This document shows, piece by piece, positions 24,347 to 33,135 of a DNA stretch of 64,000 nucleotides. Source of the DNA: Eretmocerus hayati (lineage: Eukaryota; Arthropoda; Insecta; Hymenoptera; Aphelinidae); NCBI GenBank assembly GCA_029851415.1, contig CM056743.1, positions 33,744,714-33,808,713 on the forward strand. Reading direction: 5' to 3'. A model generated the notes under the pieces. It was not told the DNA's origin and did no database searches. It saw nothing but the letters and a program-made list of their open reading frames with translations. Made by a program: the position numbers and the translations under genes. Within the stretch, counting starts at the first letter, position 1. Every line of letters begins with the position of its first letter.

Positions 24347-25077
24347 ATGGATACACGCTGGCAACATCCATTTACTTGTTGTATTTGTGGCCCTACAGGT
24401 GACACAATCAGTAGTCCTCGTTACGTTTCGACTCATTCTTTTATTGATAGCTAAACTCTACAGGTTGCGGCAAGACCCAGTTCGTGAGACGGTTTCTAAC
24501 TCATCTCCCAGAAATTTGCGACGTCAGTTTTGATCGCATCCTATTCTACTACGCTGAATGGCAAGATGCCTACCGCACAGAGTTGAAGCCCGGAACGCCA
24601 GGTCTGCAGATTGAGTTTCGAGAAGGACTTCCTCAACTCGGCGACTACTCGAACGACAATCATAAGAGGAAATTACTCATTCTGGATGATCTCATGCGCG
24701 AATCTTCGAACGATTTGATTCTCGATTTATTTACCAAGGGATCGCACCATAAGAATATTAGTGTTATTTACATCAGTCAGAATATATTTCACAAAGGTAA
24801 ATCACAGAGAGATATCAGTTTGAATACGAAATATCTCGTGATATTCAAAAATCCACGAGACAGAGCTCAAATCCAACACCTGGCTCGACAGGTGTGTCCT
24901 GAAGACCCGCGTTTTTTGAGAGAAGCTTACTTGGACGCTACGAAAACTCCACATTCCTACATCTTACTCGATCTCTCCCAAAGTGCACTGGACGAATTCC
25001 GATTTCGTACGAATATATTTCCAGACGATCCAGTTCATTACGCATACGTACCAAAGTACGTTAATTTCCATCCGTAG
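24347..25077 (+). CDS. FtsK/HerA-type (A32-like) DNA-packaging ATPase, two exons (221 aa)
   Basis: Powers genome translocation into the capsid in Polintons and related dsDNA viruses. Exons are 24347-24398 and 24464-25077. The 65-nt phase-1 intron (GTGACA...CTCTACAG) splits the Walker A codons, and splicing creates GPTGCGKT at residues 15-22. An unspliced reading of the second exon would lack the P-loop, so the join decides the model. The start is the ATG at 24347, because the frame of the ATG at 24330 does not encode the loop. Walker B is LLILDD (Asp 92-93), followed by a sensor-like VIYISQN strand. The length suits this small ATPase family. It begins the packaging/morphogenesis block, and the next gene starts 36 nt after its stop. 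Confidence 0.92.
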
Positions 25078-25112
25078 GCAACGAGTACGCGAATGTAGAT
25101 GGTGTCGGAAAC

Positions 25113-25487
25113 ATGGGTGAGTCGTCATCGGCTAGTGCAAATTTGCCTGGTAAACATTTCACGAAAAAACGCGTGGCACTTTTAAACGCTCTCCGACACG
25201 CCGACGCTCGTCAGCGCGTTGCGCTCTTGCGCGAAGCGGATAAGATTCTCGTGCGATGTATATGTGAGTGTGCACTTAATGTATTACACGGTGTTATCGC
25301 TCTGAAGGATACGGATAAAAAACGACTCAGTAGACACAAAATCGTGCTGCGTCGATTGGCTCGAAAAGGACGATTCTCCGACGATTGGCGTAAGAAAAAA
25401 CGTGCGATTGTACAAAACGGAGGCTCCTTCTTGCCGTATTTGCTGAATCCTATCCTAGGAGCTCTGATGAGTAAAGTACTTAGCTAG
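25113..25487 (+). CDS. Small basic protein with hydrophobic C-terminus (124 aa), core/pX-like
   Basis: Starts at the ATG 25113 in a compact row of late genes; the next start lies two bases after its stop. Residues 1-15 are Ser-rich, and the body is strongly basic and helical with a Cys pair (RCICEC). The end carries a KKKRAIVQNGG motif followed by a hydrophobic stretch (FLPYLLNPILGALMSKVL). Proteins of this shape, a basic region followed by a QNGG-type motif and hydrophobic tail, are common in arthropod Polintons/adintoviruses and have been compared with adenovirus core or membrane-active peptides. That comparison is from family knowledge; the function here is inference (virion core or membrane interaction). 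Confidence 0.8.
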   Translation: MGESSSASANLPGKHFTKKRVALLNALRHADARQRVALLREADKILVRCICECALNVLHGVIALKDTDKKRLSRHKIVLRRLARKGRFSDDWRKKKRAIVQNGGSFLPYLLNPILGALMSKVLS

Positions 25488-25489
25488 AT

Positions 25490-26338
25490 ATGGAGAGAGC
25501 TCGTAAAATGGTCATTGTGCCTGAGGCCATGTTAAATCAAATCCAACAGCGTAAGGAAAATATCGCTTCGGAGGATGCTGAATCGGTACAGACTCCCGGG
25601 GATCCACTTTCGAGACTCGACTCTGAAATGTTTGAGATTCTGCATTCGAAAAAATTTGCCAATGTCGATGAGAAATGTAAACGCTACCTACAAATTTTAC
25701 GTCGATATCTGTTGCTTTGCGATGATGTCAGACAGAGCGAAAAAATGAGTGAACAAGATCAACAGACCGAAGATGAGACGAATTTGATTCCGCTCGATGA
25801 CAACGAGATTTTGAATAGCGTACCGATATTATATCGGAAAAGAGCCAAACTTTTGCTACAACATTGGAGGAGCAAAGCACCCGAACGTCTCAAGTGGGAC
25901 GATACCGGTACGGTCATACTCGATGATCGAACGATCGATGCTTCGAATATTGTCGATCTTGTGAATGACGTTGTACGAAAAAGAGAGATTAAGAGAGGAA
26001 GGCACAGTGAGACGCTCGAAGATGCTCCCGTGGGTCAGTTAGAATTTGCCAAGTTTGTCAGAAGCGTAGATACACCTAAAAATTTGATTGGTAATGCAAA
26101 CATCATAAAAATAGCTGAAAGATTGGCTCACCCCACAAATACCGCCAAACGTCGAACAGTTCCACAACTGTCTGATCGAGAACCGTCTCTCGACAAACGC
26201 CGACATACCGAGGCATATGATCATTGGGAAGAGGCTGCTGTGGATCTCGATACCAGTATCCGAAGAGATACGCCTCTACCGTCTCCTGCACTTACCAGGC
26301 GCAGAGCAATGAAAAAATGGATGAATCTCGACATGTAG
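25490..26338 (+). CDS. Conserved Polinton protein of unknown function (282 aa)
   Basis: Opens MERARKMVIVPEAMLNQI, then an acidic linker. An LDSEMFEIL...KCKRYLQILRRYLLL helical region (about residues 43-75) follows, and near residue 130-165 a segment with LKWDDTGTVILDD and IDLVNDVVRKR. The C-terminal third is basic, Pro/Ser-rich and probably disordered. This pattern is familiar from uncharacterised proteins encoded next to Polinton capsid genes in arthropods, so it is probably a virion or assembly protein; I cannot name it. It starts two bases after the preceding stop, and its last 22 bases overlap the integrase start. Confidence 0.8.
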   Translation: MERARKMVIVPEAMLNQIQQRKENIASEDAESVQTPGDPLSRLDSEMFEILHSKKFANVDEKCKRYLQILRRYLLLCDDVRQSEKMSEQDQQTEDETNLIPLDDNEILNSVPILYRKRAKLLLQHWRSKAPERLKWDDTGTVILDDRTIDASNIVDLVNDVVRKREIKRGRHSETLEDAPVGQLEFAKFVRSVDTPKNLIGNANIIKIAERLAHPTNTAKRRTVPQLSDREPSLDKRRHTEAYDHWEEAAVDLDTSIRRDTPLPSPALTRRRAMKKWMNLDM

Positions 26339-27474
26339 AGGCGGGAGCTCATCCTAATTACGGTAAACAATACTACGATCCTTCGCATGAGGCCGGTTAC
26401 GCAGGCGCACGGAATCTAATACGCGTCAATAGAAAGGGCAAACCGTTGGAAAACGCTGCGGAAAGAAAGCGTATCTACGAATGGCTGAAAAATCAAGACG
26501 CTTATACTCTCCATCGACCTATAAAAAGAAGATTCCCGAGATTAAGGTATAACGTGACAAACATCGACGATGTCTGGGAATGTGATTTGTTGCAATTGAC
26601 GACACTCCAGGAGTACAATGACGGTTATAATTACCTATTGGTTGTCGTGGACGTATTGAGTAAATATGCATGGGTTGAATTACTCCGCGATAAGACCGCT
26701 TCCAACGTAACATTAGCTTTCAAAAATATTCTCGATCGAGCAGGCGGACGAGTTCCGACCTGTCTGCAATCGGATCGTGGGAAAGAATTCGCCGGAAATA
26801 CGTTCCAGAACTTTCTCAAGAAACATGATATCGCATTTAGATTTGCTCGTAATCCCGATATCAAGTGTGCGTGTGTCGAAAGATTGAACCGTACGATAAG
26901 AGAACGTCTGTGGCGCTATTTCAGTCACAAAAATACCAAACGTTACGTCGATGTGATACAAAATATTCTGCATGGGTACAATCACACCGTACATTCAGGG
27001 ACACGAATGAGACCCTCCGAAATTGATATTTACAATGCCGTTAGAGCGCGTCGAAATTTGGAACACCGTGCTGCTAATCAGACCGTCAATAAGAGGAGGG
27101 GAATAGGAAACGCAGTCTCTAAATATAACGTCGGAGACCTCGTTCGTATCAGTCGCACAAAAAATACGTTTGAGCGCGGTTACGTCAACAATTACAGCGA
27201 AGAGATTTTCAAGATACAAAGGATCTCCTTGCGCCAAAATTTGTACACTTACGTCCTACAAGATTTGAGCGGTGAGATCATCGATGGTTTCTTCTATGTT
27301 GAAGAACTCTCGCCCGTAGGAAAAGATAGATTAAACGCGGACCAACTTTTCAAAGTGGAACGAATCATACGTTCAAAAGGCAGTGGCTCTAAAAAACAAT
27401 ACTTGGTCAAGTGGTGCAACTATAGCGACAAATTCAACAGTTGGGTCCCCGCATCAGATCTAGAAGCGATTTGA
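26317..27474 (+). CDS. INT: Retroviral-type (DDE) integrase with C-terminal chromodomain (385 aa)
   Basis: Catalyses insertion of the linear element into host DNA, creating the 6-bp duplication seen at the ends. I chose the first ATG of the open frame (26317), which overlaps the preceding gene by 22 bp. The rve core has Asp90 (ECDLLQL), Asp153 (LQSDRGKEF) and Glu188 (CVERLNRT), i.e. D,D(34)E. Upstream is the Polinton-type leader (EWLKNQDAYTLHRPIKRRFP) without an evident HHCC zinc finger. After an SH3-like basic middle, the final ~45 residues form a chromodomain (KVERIIRSKGSG...YLVKWCNYSDKFNSWVP), which in c-integrases is thought to bind histone marks and guide insertion. No defects seen. Confidence 0.96.
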   Translation: MDESRHVEAGAHPNYGKQYYDPSHEAGYAGARNLIRVNRKGKPLENAAERKRIYEWLKNQDAYTLHRPIKRRFPRLRYNVTNIDDVWECDLLQLTTLQEYNDGYNYLLVVVDVLSKYAWVELLRDKTASNVTLAFKNILDRAGGRVPTCLQSDRGKEFAGNTFQNFLKKHDIAFRFARNPDIKCACVERLNRTIRERLWRYFSHKNTKRYVDVIQNILHGYNHTVHSGTRMRPSEIDIYNAVRARRNLEHRAANQTVNKRRGIGNAVSKYNVGDLVRISRTKNTFERGYVNNYSEEIFKIQRISLRQNLYTYVLQDLSGEIIDGFFYVEELSPVGKDRLNADQLFKVERIIRSKGSGSKKQYLVKWCNYSDKFNSWVPASDLEAI

Positions 27475-27481
27475 TTTGGCC

Positions 27482-28291
27482 ATGGATTATCTCAATGAAT
27501 TCTACTTGGTACTACCGAGTAACAGTAGTATGCAATATTTTCCCGATAACACCACCACATCTTTCAATACGCGATTGGCTCGAGAAATGAGACTCACCGG
27601 AGATTGGGGAGTCGGACTCGCTGAAATTCACATACCATGTACAATTATGCATGTCCAGGAATCTGAAAGTGTCTATTCATTCAGTCAAACCGATGAGTTT
27701 GGTTTCATCAAGTCCTCGCAAGAACGACGCTTCGCGCACGGCATATATGAGAGTGTAGATCAACTCGCCTCTGAGATAAATGCTTCGCAAACTCCAGAGA
27801 TCCATCACGTACTCGAACCATCAAAATTACAAAAGGGTTTCTATGCTCTCAACCGCAAGTGTTCTTGCAATGATGTTCACCTTACAACTTTCAGCGAAAA
27901 ACTCGTTCGTATATTTGGTTTCGAGGATCCAGAACGAAATCTATCGAGAACTATAAAAACATCTACCTCGGATACTCGTGCAATCACAGGATGCCGACCA
28001 GCGTCTCTGGCTAGAGCAATACCCGATCAGCTTTTTGTGTACACCGATATTTGTGTACCCTATACAGTGGGTGATACACAGGCAGCTCTGTTACGAATCG
28101 TTTCGCTAGATGGCTCAAAATTCAACTTTGGAAGCAATATTACGAAACAATTTGCACCAATAAGTTACATACCTCTCCTACAGCATGGAATCCAGAGCAT
28201 CTCAATAGATATAAGGAATCAGCATGGCCAACACATACCATTCGAATATGGTACGTTGACTGTAACGCTTCATTTCAAAAGGAATCTCTGA
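27482..28291 (+). CDS. mCP: Minor capsid (penton, single jelly-roll) protein (269 aa)
   Basis: Starts at ATG 27482, seven bases after the integrase stop. The N-terminus reads FYLVLPSNSSMQYFPDNTT, then LTGDWGVGLAEIHIP. Later come a VYTDICVPYTVGDTQAALLRIV strand pair and a terminal HIPFEYGTLTVTLHFKR. This succession is the signature of the Polinton penton protein, which forms the five-fold vertices alongside hexon-like major capsid trimers. The family assignment rests on these motifs and on the position between integrase and major capsid genes. No interruption. Confidence 0.88.
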   Translation: MDYLNEFYLVLPSNSSMQYFPDNTTTSFNTRLAREMRLTGDWGVGLAEIHIPCTIMHVQESESVYSFSQTDEFGFIKSSQERRFAHGIYESVDQLASEINASQTPEIHHVLEPSKLQKGFYALNRKCSCNDVHLTTFSEKLVRIFGFEDPERNLSRTIKTSTSDTRAITGCRPASLARAIPDQLFVYTDICVPYTVGDTQAALLRIVSLDGSKFNFGSNITKQFAPISYIPLLQHGIQSISIDIRNQHGQHIPFEYGTLTVTLHFKRNL

Positions 28292-28306
28292 GAACATGAG
28301 AGGAGG

Positions 28307-28825
28307 ATGAGTCATTACGTAGCTTATTACGAGGATCAAATCGGTGGAGGAGGTGTGAAAAAATACTTTGTCGGTTCAAGTTATCAACGCGGAAGAGGAG
28401 TCGGAGCGTGGCTGGGAGGATTGGCTCGGAGGATCCTACCATACATCGCATGCGGTGTGAAGGCAGTGGGAAAGGAGGCAGTTCGGACCGGTATCAATGT
28501 TTTGGATGACGTAGCGAATCACGGTATGAATTTCACGGATTCTCTCGAAACTCGCGCGCGACAATCTACAAGAAAGCTCAGGAAAGAAGCGGCTGAAAAA
28601 TTAGTGGACATGATGAAGGGATCTGGATATAAATCGCTCACGGGCAAGAGGCGTCGTCAGTCTCGAAAGGGACGCGCAACTGTTCGCACCGCAGCTTCAC
28701 GGAAAAAATCTAAGAAGAGGAGAACTACGCGCACCAAAGCGAAGAAGAGTAACAAATCATCCAAGAAACGGAAGATCGTCAAGACGAGGGATTTATCGGA
28801 TATTTTCGGACCACGTCCTTTCTAG
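28307..28825 (+). CDS. Basic core-like virion protein (172 aa)
   Basis: Residues 1-40 contain a Gly-rich GGGGVKKYFVGSSYQRGRGVG segment. An amphipathic stretch follows (ARRILPYIACGVKAVGKEAVRTG, LDDVANHGMNF), then a MKGSGYKSLTGKR motif and a strongly basic Lys/Arg/Ser/Thr tail (about residues 110-163) ending DLSDIFGPRPF. The layout matches the Polinton PX-like capsid-associated protein, which has been compared with adenovirus precursor proteins cleaved by the viral protease. It probably binds DNA or lines the capsid. It sits 15 bp after the minor capsid gene and 11 bp before the major one, fitting one late unit. Confidence 0.82.
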   Translation: MSHYVAYYEDQIGGGGVKKYFVGSSYQRGRGVGAWLGGLARRILPYIACGVKAVGKEAVRTGINVLDDVANHGMNFTDSLETRARQSTRKLRKEAAEKLVDMMKGSGYKSLTGKRRRQSRKGRATVRTAASRKKSKKRRTTRTKAKKSNKSSKKRKIVKTRDLSDIFGPRPF

Positions 28826-28836
28826 TAAACGGCAAG

Positions 28837-30174
28837 ATGGCATTTTTACATTCTCATTCAAATGAGTGCATGTCGGGCGAATTGGATATTTTTTCTCTGC
28901 CCTCCACTCAGACATCCATAGAGAGTAGCGCATTCTTAGAGTACAAACCGGTTTCCTCGCTGAGCGACGAGGGTGATGCTCCCATTGATTTTGTTGTTCC
29001 TAGTGCAAGCGAACATTATTTGGACCTCGCACATACTATGCTCCATGTCAAAGCACGTATCCTGCCAGTAGCTGCAACTGAAGCGGAGAACCGTAAAGTT
29101 GGTCCGGTTAATAATTTTCTCCATTCCATGTTCAATCAAGTTGACGTATTTTTCAATCAGAAAGCTGTATCACCACCTAATAATGCATATCCTTATCGTG
29201 CTTATTTAGAATCTTTGTTAAATTACGGTCCCGCTGCGAAGGAGTCTCATCTTACTTCGTGTCTTTGGCGTGACGATACCCCGAATAACTTCGATGCCGC
29301 ACCCAACGCTGAGGGCGCAGCAGTTAATAATGGTCTCGCTTGGAGGCAATTTTTCACGCAAAGTGGCCAAACTTTTGATCTAATCGGTCATTTGCACTGC
29401 GACTTGTTTAATCATGATCGTATGCTTATCAACGGCGTCGAGATGAGGGTACGATTGGTTCGTAGCAAAGATGCATTCTGCCTAATGGATGCGTCCGATA
29501 ATGGACAGTTCACGATTCAAATAAAGGAAGCATCTTTGATAGTCCGGCGGGTCAAGATAAGTCCGGGGGTACTACTTGCACACGCGAACGCATTGTCGAA
29601 AACTACAGCAAAATATCCGATCACGAGAGTCGAAGTGAAATCTTTTACGATGCATGCTGGTATACTCGGCGATAGCTTAGACAATGTAATATTGGGTCAG
29701 CTTCCAAAGAGAATAGTCATTGGTTTCGTCGACAACAGAGCTTTTAATGGAAATCGTGCACTGAATCCGTTCAATTTCCAACATTTTGGAATAAATTATC
29801 TCTCGCTGTATGTGGACGGTATGCAGATTCCTTCAAAACCGTTGCAACCAAAATTCACTGGTGATAGCCGTCTATACGTTGATTCCTATCAGACATTATT
29901 CACAGGTACAGGGATACACTTTGCAAACGAAGGTATCGGTATCGATCGTCTCTCATATCGAAGAGGCCACTTTATCACTGCGTTTGACCTGACACCTGAT
30001 CTATCAGCTCATTGCGCTTCGCATTGGAATCTCGTTCGTTCAGGGAGTGTGCGTGTAGAGGTACGATTCGACGCTGCTCTCACACAAACCATCAATTGTA
30101 TTATTTATGCCGAGTACGATAACGTTTTGGAAATTGACTCGAGCAGACAAGTCGTGACGGATTATGGTGCATAA
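28837..30174 (+). CDS. MCP: Major capsid protein, double jelly-roll (445 aa)
   Basis: Forms hexon-like capsomers. The protein opens with MAFLHSHSNECMSGELDIF, close in style to other Polinton major capsid proteins. It then has PIDFVVPSASEHYLDLAHTM, a PVNNFLHSMFNQVDVFFN block, a YPYRAYLESLLNYG block and LIGHLHCDLFNHDRMLINGV (first jelly-roll). The second half has RRVKISPGVLLAHANAL, a GQLPKRIVIGFVDNRAFNG segment and a final VRVEVRFDAALTQTINCIIY strand region. These blocks are characteristic, and the frame is intact. Neighbouring minor capsid, ATPase and protease genes complete the morphogenesis set. A copy with a whole capsid gene set may be virion-competent; that is inference. Confidence 0.93.
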   Translation: MAFLHSHSNECMSGELDIFSLPSTQTSIESSAFLEYKPVSSLSDEGDAPIDFVVPSASEHYLDLAHTMLHVKARILPVAATEAENRKVGPVNNFLHSMFNQVDVFFNQKAVSPPNNAYPYRAYLESLLNYGPAAKESHLTSCLWRDDTPNNFDAAPNAEGAAVNNGLAWRQFFTQSGQTFDLIGHLHCDLFNHDRMLINGVEMRVRLVRSKDAFCLMDASDNGQFTIQIKEASLIVRRVKISPGVLLAHANALSKTTAKYPITRVEVKSFTMHAGILGDSLDNVILGQLPKRIVIGFVDNRAFNGNRALNPFNFQHFGINYLSLYVDGMQIPSKPLQPKFTGDSRLYVDSYQTLFTGTGIHFANEGIGIDRLSYRRGHFITAFDLTPDLSAHCASHWNLVRSGSVRVEVRFDAALTQTINCIIYAEYDNVLEIDSSRQVVTDYGA

Positions 30175-30253
30175 GATGGTGGGGTGAACAAGTATAAACG
30201 TGAGAGAACGGAACCGAAAGATCAGTTTGATAGTTCACGTCGTCGTAGTCGAA

Positions 30254-30997
30254 ATGGATTTCGCCATCAGTATTCAAGGTTTTCGCGATCGCGAGAGGCA
30301 ATTTTTCCCCAAGGAAATTGCTGTGATGTCTCTCCAGAATCGAATCATGGATCGATGGCTTGTGAAGTCACCCCATCCTTTTGATCAGTTGCCCGAGGAT
30401 ATGAAGTCGACCAACAACTATTGTACTTGGCGTGTTCACGGTTTAGAGTGGTTTGACGGGGATATTACGTTGGATCAGTTACGCAGCCATCTCTGCGAAA
30501 TAGCCAAGAATTCTATTCGAATTTACGTCATCGGCACCGGAATCACAAAGTATTTGGAATCAATTATGGGACGAAAAGTCGTGAATTTAGAGCGCTATAG
30601 AGGACCAACATTCGAACAGCTCGACGAGTTGTATCCGTCTTTGTGCAGTTGCTCTCACCATGGCGTGAAAAAATTCAACAGCGAGGGTAACATGTGTGCG
30701 CTTCATAAAGCTTACCAAATAAGGAAATGGATGCGTTCGATTTTACCTCACGGTTTGAGAAAAGCTTCCAACGTTTCGGATCAAGATTTTTATGAAGCTC
30801 TGTTGAGCCATGAACGAAAACCACCGCATTTGGGGTACGATGTAGTCGATCGATCTTCATCTCGGGTTCCAGAGATAACCGACGACAACGACAAAGATAG
30901 CGAGGACGACGACGACGACGATACGGATGACGACTCTATGCTAGTTTCCAGTTCTATCAACAATAATGAACACCCGTCAGGTAATGCGAGCTATTAG
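30254..30997 (+). CDS. Cys/His-containing Polinton protein of unknown function (247 aa)
   Basis: I start at ATG 30254, although the frame is open further upstream without ATG. The N-terminal half has the pattern IQGFRDRERQFFPKEIAVMS, then RWLVKSPHPFDQLP and a CTWRVHGLEWFDG motif. The middle has CSCSHHG and CALHKAYQIRKWM, and the C-terminus an eight-Asp acidic run. Similar uncharacterised proteins, with a leading ...GF...KEIA segment and a C/H-rich centre, occur in insects near Polintons as far as I recall; a nuclease-like fold has crossed my mind but no catalytic set is evident. The last 32 bases overlap the protease start, suggesting translational coupling or alternative transcripts. Confidence 0.7.
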   Translation: MDFAISIQGFRDRERQFFPKEIAVMSLQNRIMDRWLVKSPHPFDQLPEDMKSTNNYCTWRVHGLEWFDGDITLDQLRSHLCEIAKNSIRIYVIGTGITKYLESIMGRKVVNLERYRGPTFEQLDELYPSLCSCSHHGVKKFNSEGNMCALHKAYQIRKWMRSILPHGLRKASNVSDQDFYEALLSHERKPPHLGYDVVDRSSSRVPEITDDNDKDSEDDDDDDTDDDSMLVSSSINNNEHPSGNASY

Positions 30998-31511
30998 TGG
31001 CTTAAGGGCAAATTCAATCGGTGTCTATGCCGCTGATCATATCCCAAAGATTTTGAGTTTGCCTGCTGCCATTATTTCGAACTTGGATACATCCGACAAA
31101 CCTGGGTCTCACTGGATCTCTGTGTTCATCGACAGACATGGTCACGGGACGTATTTCGATAGCTATGGGGTCCCCCCTGTATCACCACATCATCTCGACC
31201 GGCTCAGAAGAAACTGCAAGCGCTACACATGGAACAAGAAAACGCTGCAAAGCATTGACTCGCAAGTTTGCGGTGAATATTGTATTATGTTTCTGTATTG
31301 CTTGTGCAACGGTGGTTCTTTACGCACTTTTCAGCGAATCTTCTCTAAAGATACGCGAAACAACGATGAGATTGTTTCCCATTTCAAACGTACATTATCG
31401 AAAAAAATAAGGACCAAAAGAAACCGGGTCGGCGTGTTTCCTCGTGAAAGTTCCACTGGTTCGGGTTACTGTATCCAAACGTGCACATCAAAATTCTCTT
31501 ATTCAGTATAA
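30966..31511 (+). CDS. PRO: Adenovirus-type cysteine protease (181 aa)
   Basis: Processes capsid/core precursors during virion maturation. The start at ATG 30966 gives the customary short MNTR opening before a GVYAADHIP segment. His49 (GSHWISVFID), Asp65 (GTYFDSYG), Gln95 and Cys102 (QVCGEYC) appear in the order and spacing of the C5/C48-like clan: the Gln lies seven residues before the nucleophile Cys, which is followed by G-x-x-C. All catalytic positions are kept. The C-terminal ~40 residues are basic and then Ser/Cys-rich. It is the last gene of the compact block; a polyadenylation signal stands 43 bp beyond the stop. Confidence 0.92.
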   Translation: MNTRQVMRAISGLRANSIGVYAADHIPKILSLPAAIISNLDTSDKPGSHWISVFIDRHGHGTYFDSYGVPPVSPHHLDRLRRNCKRYTWNKKTLQSIDSQVCGEYCIMFLYCLCNGGSLRTFQRIFSKDTRNNDEIVSHFKRTLSKKIRTKRNRVGVFPRESSTGSGYCIQTCTSKFSYSV

Positions 31512-32122
31512 TATAAGAATATGTAATCAATTCTTTGTGGAAATGTTGTAATCAATAAAAAAATCACGATAGTTAGAATTCTTTGTTATGATTATTTACC
31601 CCTCCACTCAACCTCTAGATTATCCTGAACAAATTTCAACATGAATTTAATAATCTCTCAGAGTTTTTCGGGCGAATCGTCACCGACAGTCATAGTTTAC
31701 AGAAGAATCATTATGCTCACATTTTGAATTGGATTTCAACTTGATATAATTTCACGAGTCCAAACAATTTTTCATATGAGTATCAGATATGTCACTTGAG
31801 CAGTACAGGTGAATTCTTTGATCTATCAACACAAGCTATCATATTTGGACGAGTCCATACAGAATGGTGAGTATGCACGCTGTGGACCGGATAGTTCATA
31901 TCGAATTCCACGATAAGTGAGAGTCACTAAATACATGTGTTACTTGATCAATACATCGTGTAAACATGAGTCCATCCGGTACCATATGATATTCGATAAA
32001 TTAACACAATGGCCCGGGAACTATCAACAATATGGACGGTTTCTTATCATCGTAAAATGATTCGATTCGAGTCGTCTCATGACCATTCATCCTTTCTCGT
32101 CGACAAATGGTAGGGAGAATAA
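31512..32122. terminator. Post-protease region with poly(A) signal and non-coding spacer
   Basis: AATAAA at 31554-31559 follows the protease stop and probably ends the morphogenesis transcript(s). The remaining ~560 bp up to the next promoter carry no gene that I can support. Confidence 0.7.
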
Positions 32123-32160
32123 TATAAAAGTCTTGAGTGGGCCATCGTCGAAACCTCAGT
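32123..32160 (+). promoter_or_regulatory. TATA box and initiator for the right-end gene
   Basis: TATAAAAG at 32123-32130 is followed by an arthropod initiator-like TCAGT at 32156-32160. The A at 32158 lies 35 bases from the first T of the TATA box. The start codon at 32209 lies about 50 bases downstream, giving a short leader. Confidence 0.7.
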
Positions 32161-32208
32161 TGATACATTTGAGTCAAGTGAACAAGTTGTATTGTCAAGT
32201 GAAGCAAG

Positions 32209-33135
32209 ATGGCTACTATAATCCCCGAGATTACACCAGCTACCGAAGCTATCAGTACCGTGGGGCCCACTCCCGTTCCTGCTGAACCTGTTCCAGTGGC
32301 ACTCATAGCACATACTGCTCCACGTCCATTCAAGTTACCAAGAGATCTACCGAATTTACTATTTTCGACGACGTACGCATTAAACAATTCGAATTCCAAG
32401 AGAGCAACTATTGGTCTCGAGCATGACGCTGGCATCTATAGAGCAGTGATAAAACTTGGGAGTCATGGCTCCCCGCTCAAGTACGTAACCATTGATTCTA
32501 AGAGTTGGGAACTATTCGCTCAACATATGGATGACATGTCGCGCTATTTCGAGAGTGGACATCCTCCATCGTGCAATAATTCAACAAAAATATTCTTACC
32601 ATCGCACGATGTGAACCTTACTCAAACGTACGGTTCGAAAGCTATTTTTATTGATGAGCGTTCAGAAGTCAATGCTGTGAGGGTATACACAGAAGACGAG
32701 GATCAAGATGAAGGTTTCGAGGATGGACCGGTATACAAGAAGAAGAAATATGACAATTCGCCAGGGTTCGTAATGCAGCTTGCAACATTTCAAGGCCTCA
32801 GAAAATCTCGTGAGTGCATCGAGGCTCGGCTGAAAAAATGTGAAGAAGTTGCTGTGTTTGTGAATCGTGCTCTGGATCAATTGAGTGAATATATGAGAGA
32901 CATGCTACGTAACGAAGAAAGCGGAAAGAAAATGAGTATTTTGAGAAACATCACCTCTTTCAATTATTATTTTTCATCAAATTATGAAAATATCAAAACA
33001 TCCTTAAAATCAAAATTGGATTATACACTCGATGGTGAAAAGTTGGACATTTTGCTCATGGAATTACGTGCATTTGGATTGTCCAACTTGTCCAAAGACC
33101 TTAGCGATATTCTGATTCCTAGAATTGACATGTGA
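32209..33135 (+). CDS. Unrecognised right-end Polinton protein (308 aa)
   Basis: Single exon from ATG 32209 with AAGATGG context and its own TATA/initiator promoter. Residues 1-40 are Pro/Ala/Thr-rich. A domain around residues 60-115 (RATIGLEHDAGIYRAVIKLG, then YVTIDSKSWELFAQHMDDM and SRYF) has alternating strands and a helix, loosely like PC4-type single-stranded-DNA-binding folds; I hold that comparison weakly. An acidic linker with a KKKKY patch follows. The C-terminal 140 residues are mainly helical, with a likely coiled coil (ECIEARLKKCEEVAVFVNRA and onward). By position at the right terminus with a separate promoter it could be an early or regulatory gene. No family recognised. Confidence 0.75.
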   Translation: MATIIPEITPATEAISTVGPTPVPAEPVPVALIAHTAPRPFKLPRDLPNLLFSTTYALNNSNSKRATIGLEHDAGIYRAVIKLGSHGSPLKYVTIDSKSWELFAQHMDDMSRYFESGHPPSCNNSTKIFLPSHDVNLTQTYGSKAIFIDERSEVNAVRVYTEDEDQDEGFEDGPVYKKKKYDNSPGFVMQLATFQGLRKSRECIEARLKKCEEVAVFVNRALDQLSEYMRDMLRNEESGKKMSILRNITSFNYYFSSNYENIKTSLKSKLDYTLDGEKLDILLMELRAFGLSNLSKDLSDILIPRIDM

